Assembly (NCBI GenBank): GCA_009763385.1
Contig: CM019831.1
Coordinates: forward strand, 111,130,680 to 111,194,679
Direction of reading: 5' to 3'
DNA length: 64,000 bases
Source of the DNA: Coix lacryma-jobi var. lacryma-jobi
Lineage: Eukaryota; Streptophyta; Magnoliopsida; Poales; Poaceae
Shown piece by piece: positions 59,132-64,000 of this stretch. Each line of letters begins with the position of its first letter. Position 1 is the stretch's first letter. The notes beneath the pieces are model-generated. The model had not been told where the DNA came from. It made no database searches and saw nothing but the letters and a program-made list of their open reading frames with translations. Made by a program: the position numbers and the translations under genes.

Positions 59132-59986
59132 GGAGAATTGGCCCTGGGACATTCCGAAACGCCTAAATTGGCCGGTGCACACATCCACTTTAAATATTTG
59201 CCACAAGACACTATGGTTTCGTGTAATTGGGCTAATAGACATCGACCCTCATCCAATATTTTTATAAAATAGATATAAAATTATATAAGTGCCAAAAAAA
59301 TTATAATATAATTTTTTCGACACTCTACATGATAAGAACTACATACTAAAAATATTATTTTGCGCTGAAATGATCATTTTGCCCCCACTTCATAAATAAA
59401 CAAAGATAATCATGGTTAATTTGCTTATATGATTGTAGGTCACTACAAATCTTGGGACAAATCATAGAATGCGTACATCAACAAATCTTGACAATGCTAA
59501 AAATATTAGCTCAAAATAATAAAGTTTATAGTGACATATTTAGCATGACTGAATTATAGATTTATCTCTTGTGGAGCTTAATTAATATATTAAACTTTGT
59601 TATTTTGATATGATATTTTTATGATAGACAAGATTTGGTGATGTATGCATTCTGTGATTTTGTCAGTATTTTTAATATATTACAAATAAATTAACTAATT
59701 AATCATGGTTATCTTTGTTTATTTATGAAGTGGGGGCAAAATGATCATTTCAGCACAAAATAATATTTTTAGTATGTAGTTCTTATCATGTAGAGTGTTG
59801 AAAAAATTATATTATAATTTTTTGGCACTTATATAATTTTATATCTATTTTATAAAAATATTGGATGAGGGTCGATGTCTATTAGCCCAATTACACGAAA
59901 CCATAGTGTCTTCTGGCAAATATTGAAAGTGAATGTGTGCACCGGCCAATTTAGGCCTTTCGGAATGTCCCAGGTCCAATTCTCCC
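59132..59986. mobile_element. Mutator-like element without transposase (long TIR)
   Basis: 855 bp with terminal inverted repeats of about 290 bp each (59132-59427 and about 59698-59986), starting GGGAGAATTGG. The perfect 9-bp target duplication TAAAATATA (59123-59131 and 59987-59995) is diagnostic for Mutator. The middle 270 bp is AT-rich and non-coding. Most differences between the arms are single bases, so the arms could still fold into a long hairpin RNA. Confidence 0.92.
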
Positions 59987-59995
59987 TAAAATATA

Positions 59996-60295
59996 TGGTG
60001 TGGATCCTCGCTAATCTTGCTGCTCTGCAGGTAAACGCGGTGACTTGGTGTCCTTTGCTTCTGAATCTTTTCAAACCACTCCAATGATTGTGCATGCCAA
60101 CTCTGATCCTTTTACCACAGCGTACATCCAAATACTCCGTCTGAAGCTACTAACTTGTACCCAGCAGTTCAACAGCAGAGTCCGAGACATGAGCAATGGC
60201 GCAGCCTGCAATTCCATGGCTTTGCTCTTCAGATGAGAGTATCATTTGATACTTTTTTAGACTAGACTACAAGAGTAATCCTTTAGATACTTTTC
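59996..60295. other. Unassigned sequence, possible old exon
   Basis: Open frame to about 60236 (FASESFQTTPMIVHANSDPF, RVRDMSNGAACNSMALLFR) following TGCTCTGCAGGT, which could be a splice acceptor. No family is recognised and no start codon is clear. Confidence 0.25.
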
Positions 60296-60475
60296 AGATT
60301 AGATCTAGTATCACTATATGAATTTTTTATGTTACATACAGTTGATAATTTCTCAAATTTGAGGATCACCTAATACTTTTTTATTTCAGATTAGATCTAA
60401 TATCATTTCATGATAATTATTTTATGTCATGGTACAGTTGATACTTTCTCAGATTTGAGTATACGCATTTCATCA
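60296..60475 (+). repeat. Imperfect duplication of about 90 bp
   Basis: Two copies beginning AGATTAGATCTA(G/A)TATCA and ending TCTCA(A/G)ATTTGAG, at about 60296 and 60388. AT-rich, non-coding. Confidence 0.65.
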
Positions 60476-60600
60476 GTTGTGTATGTGGACGTGTATATTT
60501 ACGGTCGTTTATTTCTTCAAAAGGTACATACACACTCATTTTTGACAAAAAAAAGTATAAAAACATAGTAGCATATTTCCCTTATAGCACAAGTCTACAA

Positions 60601-60825
60601 GTATGCAGATATACTTCTTTTTATAAAAAAGTATTCAGTCATACTTTCAAAAGCAGTATGCAGATATACTCTTTTTTAAAAAAATGTATTCACTTATACT
60701 TTCAAAAGCAGTATGCAGATATACTCTTTTTTAAAAAAAATGTATTCACTTATACTTTCAAAAGTAGTATGCAGATATACTTATTTTTTAAAAGAAAAAT
60801 ATCCACTCATAATTTCAAAAGCCGC
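60601..60825 (+). repeat. Tandem repeat, about 56-bp unit, four copies
   Basis: Units start GTATGCAGATATAC and end ATACTTTCAAAAGC, at about 60601, 60655, 60711 and 60768. The first and last are most diverged. Confidence 0.85.
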
Positions 60826-60888
60826 ATACATTAATTCATACGTATTACCAATGAATTAATTCCTCAGAGTATATGTACGAACTCTTAG

Positions 60889-62043
60889 CAGGGCGGATTT
60901 GGGCCTAGGGCCACTAGGGCCATGGCCCTAGGCGTGGCCCAAAGAAACCCTTATAATATATATAGTTTTCTGGTCGATTGGGCCAAATATTGTTTTCCAG
61001 CCCAACAACCAGCCCAGCTGAGAGAGCCGAGAGGCATGATTTGCGACCCCGTTCCTACATCTCTCTTCTCTCCCCTCCGTGGCTCCACGCCTCCGCCGGG
61101 CGCCGCCCTCCTGCCAAATCTCCATGACTCCACACCACCTGGGCCTGGTCGCAATGCAGGACGTAGCTGCTGGGGGCGTGGTGACACTGCCTGGTCCGAC
61201 AGTGCCGGGCCAGTAGGCGCTTGCGGCAGCAGCAGCCAGCAGGCCAGCATCAGGGTGCCGAAGGGTGGGCAGCAGGCATGGATCGGTGGCCGCGTGGGTG
61301 GGCAGTAGTCTACGCTCTACAAGCCGCACGCACGCTGCAGACAGGCACGCATGCCTCTGTGTTGCTTTCCGATTGCACGCATGCCTCCCTTGATCGATTG
61401 GTATTTGGTAATTTCCCATTCTCATTCGCAAATATCAAATATGAAATCTAAGTTTTTGGTACTAGTTGTGTTGCCTCTGTTCCTTGCCAAGCACAGGCGG
61501 CTGAATCATTAATCGAGCATGCCATTTTTTGTTGAAAGAGATAGGTACTAGAAAATATGAAGATATTTTATGTCATTTCTAAGGACTGAAGTCTCAGATG
61601 AGAAGTTATTCTTTTCTTTTTTTTTCGAGCAAAGAGAGAGCTTTGATTAGCTAGGCAAAATGTTCGTACAATCAACAATGAGGCGGGCTTCCTCGACACA
61701 CGCAAGTGTCTGCCCCCACCAAGTCTCCTCAGAAATTGTACTTCTAGCTAATCTTGCTAAGATATGTGATACTTGATTACACTGTCTCTTCACCTGTGAA
61801 ATCTTCCAATCATAGAGCAAGCACGTGAGCCCTTTTGCCTCGTGAGAAGTTATTCCATCATATCAAATTTTATGCTTACATCAATTATTTTGTAGATTTA
61901 AGAATAAAATCAAATATTATCTATAAGCTAGTTTTTTTTATCTATCGCTATTCAACCTAGTGTAGAATGTATTTTGATCCAATGTGTGTAGTATAAACTT
62001 TCACAGTGGCCCTAGTCGTCAAAATTGGCGAGCTCCGCCACTG
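60889..62043. mobile_element. hAT-like element without a clear transposase
   Basis: Left end CAGGGCGGATTTGGGCCTAGGGCC and, inverted, right end CAGTGGCGGAGCTCG with a GACTAGGGCCACTG block. These resemble CAGTGGCGGA hAT ends. No matching 8-bp duplication was found (ACTCTTAG against TACGGGTG), so the left edge may be damaged. The GC-rich part 60922-61308 keeps a 128-codon + frame without a known domain. A LINE stub is inserted at 61612-61842. Confidence 0.45.
61612..61842 (-). mobile_element. 5'-truncated LINE insertion, 231 bp
   Basis: Flanked by the 13-bp target duplication TGAGAAGTTATTC (61599-61611 and 61843-61855). On the minus strand it encodes the end of an RNase H-like LINE C-terminus (DWKISQVKRQCNQVSHILAR, EETWWGQTLACVEEARLIVD, stop) and finishes with an A-rich tail beside 61612. 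Severe 5' truncation, a tail and a duplication of this size are hallmarks of target-primed reverse transcription. Confidence 0.92.
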
Positions 62044-62259
62044 TACGGGTGAAAACAAGATACATACGCCACCGTTACTTATCCAAGAAGCCTATAATCG
62101 CGGCGACATCACCCTGCATATTATTTTAATGGTTTATTAAATAAATCGATCTGTTGTTAGTTGCATGCGCCACTGCATGATCGGATCTCCTTCCCATATC
62201 CATTAACCAAGTACGGTAGTGGGTGGTACGCTACTACTAACTGCTCCTGAGAGTATAGA

Positions 62260-62261
<2 letters not shown>
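62044..62261. other. Unassigned spacer
   Basis: No gene or repeat recognised before the microsatellite. Confidence 0.3.

Positions 62262-62350
<89 letters not shown>
62262..62350. repeat. CA/TA microsatellite
   Basis: ACACACACACAC followed by TATATATA over about 75 bp, broken once by TACATACATA. It is likely length-variable and a possible cruciform or breakage site. Confidence 0.95.
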
Positions 62351-62351
<1 letters not shown>

Positions 62352-62743
62352 CCAGGCAGAAATTGTAATTTACCTTGAATGCACTTTATTCGGCATGGCA
62401 ATAGTAAGAATCCTTATACAAAATAGTACTTATTAGGCCGTTATGGTGATGACATAATAATACAAAGTATGTCAAAATTTTGTATTATGAAAATCAATGG
62501 ATCATACAAAAATTTTCTAAGGCAATCGAATGCAGGCAACAGATGCCCTGAGCCACTGCTAAACCTAAGACGCTGAACTGTTAACAAAGTGGTTAGGCCG
62601 ACCTAGCCATAACATTGAGGAGCGGTTGTGTGCATCCTGGATCTGCACAAATAAGATAAGAATAGATTATTTTATGGCAAATGTGTAGTAGCATCCATGA
62701 AGAACCTCGATATCATTTTCCATACCTAATTATGTTAAGAAGT
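62351..62743. other. Unassigned spacer
   Basis: AT-rich, no gene. Nothing recognised. Confidence 0.3.
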
Positions 62744-63072
62744 AGTCCTCGTTTCGCACAGCTCAGTTTCACCAGTGAAGTTGTTTTTTTAATTAGCTTC
62801 ATAAGCAATTTCATATGTGAAGTTGAGCTGTTTTGAAAAAAATGTTTATCAAAATAGCTTCACCAATAACTTTATGTACGATTGGAAGAGAGAAATAGGA
62901 TGTAAGCTGTGAAAAACTACTTTTTAGTTTTATCTTAACTTATGTTTTTTTGTGAGAGGAGGACTAAAACAACTTCATATATGAAGCTGTCTTGAAAAAA
63001 AAGTATTTGACAAAATAAAACAGCTCACAACAACTCATGAAGTTGTTGTAAATTGTACGAAATGTGCTCGAA
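62744..63072. mobile_element. Degraded copy of the 57940 MITE type
   Basis: GTCCTCGTTTCGCACAGCTCAG on the left and TTGTACGAAATGTGC on the right are eroded inverted ends. The interior repeats AGCTTCACCA and CATGAAGTTGTT hairpins like those at 57960-58250. Confidence 0.6.
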
Positions 63073-63957
63073 GTATGGTAACTAAGCCGTTTACTATTTG
63101 TTTTTTTGTCCATGACATGTACATCATTGCATAGTTGTTATGCGTAGTCTTTAAGCAATAAAATGCAATGATATATCTAATGAAAGTGCAGCTATTTTAT
63201 TTCAAGCATAAGTACATAAGAAATAATAGAGATGAGGAAATGATTTGTGGTGCAGCCGTGCAGGAAGTCATTTGTATAGCAGAGAAATGACAGTTAGCAC
63301 ATTGTACATAAGAACATGTGGTTCCCATAGAGTTACACAACATAAGAAAGAAGATGTAGGTAAACAAAATGGCAAACTAAAAAGCTGATAAAAGAGATGG
63401 CATGTAGTGTCCATTCATAAAGCAAGGTATACAATTGTAGTGTACTTTTTCCCCAAAACTAAATCTGTGCACAACAGAAAGTAGTAAGGTTTCTACTATG
63501 GTTCAGATAAGAGATTCCTAGATACGAATGACATAGACACAGTAGATCAAGGTATAATCGATTTCTTCACTGTAGAACTCACTAAATTGAAGTTTGCTCC
63601 TTTTGTTACGTGGATAACAAATATATGTAAGCATCGTAATAGGCGGCAGATAATGAGATCAGCAAATTATAAATATTATGATGCTATAATTATAACGTTG
63701 TACTATTGCTGATGACAGAGTGATAAGGCTAAAAAGGAAAACTATCTCGACCATGCCCTACAAACATAGAAGAAGGTAAATCTGGTCCACAAACTTTAGT
63801 ATATAGTGCATTACTCTGTAATCATAGTATGTTGAAATTCGGAAAATAAACTTACAGTTGTTTTGCTAGTAGGGTGACAAAATGATTAACATTGAAGTAA
63901 GTGAGGGAACATATAGGCCACGATTAAATGCAAGGTCTTCCAAGAGGATACAACTAC
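63073..63957. other. Unassigned AT-rich interval
   Basis: No gene, RNA or repeat that I can support. Confidence 0.3.
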
Positions 63958-63959
63958 TA

Positions 63960-64000
63960 CTCCATCTGTCCATGAAAAGAATCAATTTCTAGAGTTGTCT
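63960..64000 (+). mobile_element. Start of a Stowaway-like MITE, cut by the window end
   Basis: CTCCATCTGTCCATGAAAAG follows TA at 63958-63959. It is a variant of the CTCCCTCCGTCC Stowaway end. The rest is outside the window. Confidence 0.65.

Noticed and set aside
60922..61308. 128-codon frame in the hAT-like element
   Set aside because: GC-rich with no transposase, BED-finger or dimerisation motif; an antisense frame of similar size also exists.

Overview
The window is a block of nested transposable elements from a plant nuclear genome, almost certainly a grass. The evidence is Ty3/gypsy Tekay-type and Athila-type elements, Tat/Dasheng-type LTRs, Ty1/copia copies, Stowaway and other MITEs, a CACTA element with CAGGCGGTT subterminal repeats, a long-TIR Mutator-like element and LINE fragments, all of kinds common in grasses. 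The species cannot be told. I found no convincing intact host gene, no rRNA or functional tRNA gene and no CRISPR array. Every long open frame belongs to a retroelement.

Layout. 1-5506: unassigned sequence plus probable copia 3' spacer, with a non-autonomous LTR element (919-4256) whose interior is a 16-bp minisatellite. 5507-22909: a dead copia copy on the minus strand (copia-1), split by a solo LTR (6306-21716) that is itself split by a complete, very young Tekay-type element (8221-20665). That element has two 3011-bp LTRs, an intact 1492-residue gag-pol with a C-terminal chromodomain, and an extra proline-rich/coiled-coil ORF upstream of gag. 22910-26120: a truncated 450-bp LTR with its primer-binding site, the 3' end of an Athila-type element, and the start of another LTR. 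26120-29227: nothing recognisable.

29228-51451: a LINE 3' end, then a second copia (copia-2) of the same family as copia-1 but in the opposite orientation, cut into pieces. Its 2.6-kb 5' LTR and gag are followed by an Athila-type solo LTR (34395-35640), the gag zinc knuckle, a large insertion containing two Athila-type elements (35812-49270), and the remaining protease, integrase and RT up to 51451. The second Athila-type element has a pol frame broken only by four stop codons and an intact 284-codon ORF in the env-like position.

51452-56774: an Athila-type LTR on the minus strand split by a 3-kb Tekay-type solo LTR (52825-55812). 56775-64000: DNA transposons and small repeats: a CACTA element carrying a tRNA-like segment, MITEs, a Mutator-like element with a perfect 9-bp target duplication, a hAT-like element holding a 231-bp LINE stub with a 13-bp target duplication, tandem repeats and a TA microsatellite.

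Target-site duplications read directly from the sequence date the nesting: GTTAT (919-4256), ATTTG (6306-21716), AGAGG (8221-20665), GAACC (34395-35640), GACC[A/G] (52825-55812), TTT (CACTA), TA (Stowaway), TAAAATATA (Mutator-like) and TGAGAAGTTATTC (LINE). I found no clear novel cellular system. The most interesting items are the two accessory retroelement ORFs, the frame-cycling minisatellite, GC-rich self-complementary motifs recurring in unrelated LTRs, and the tRNA-like segment inside the CACTA element.
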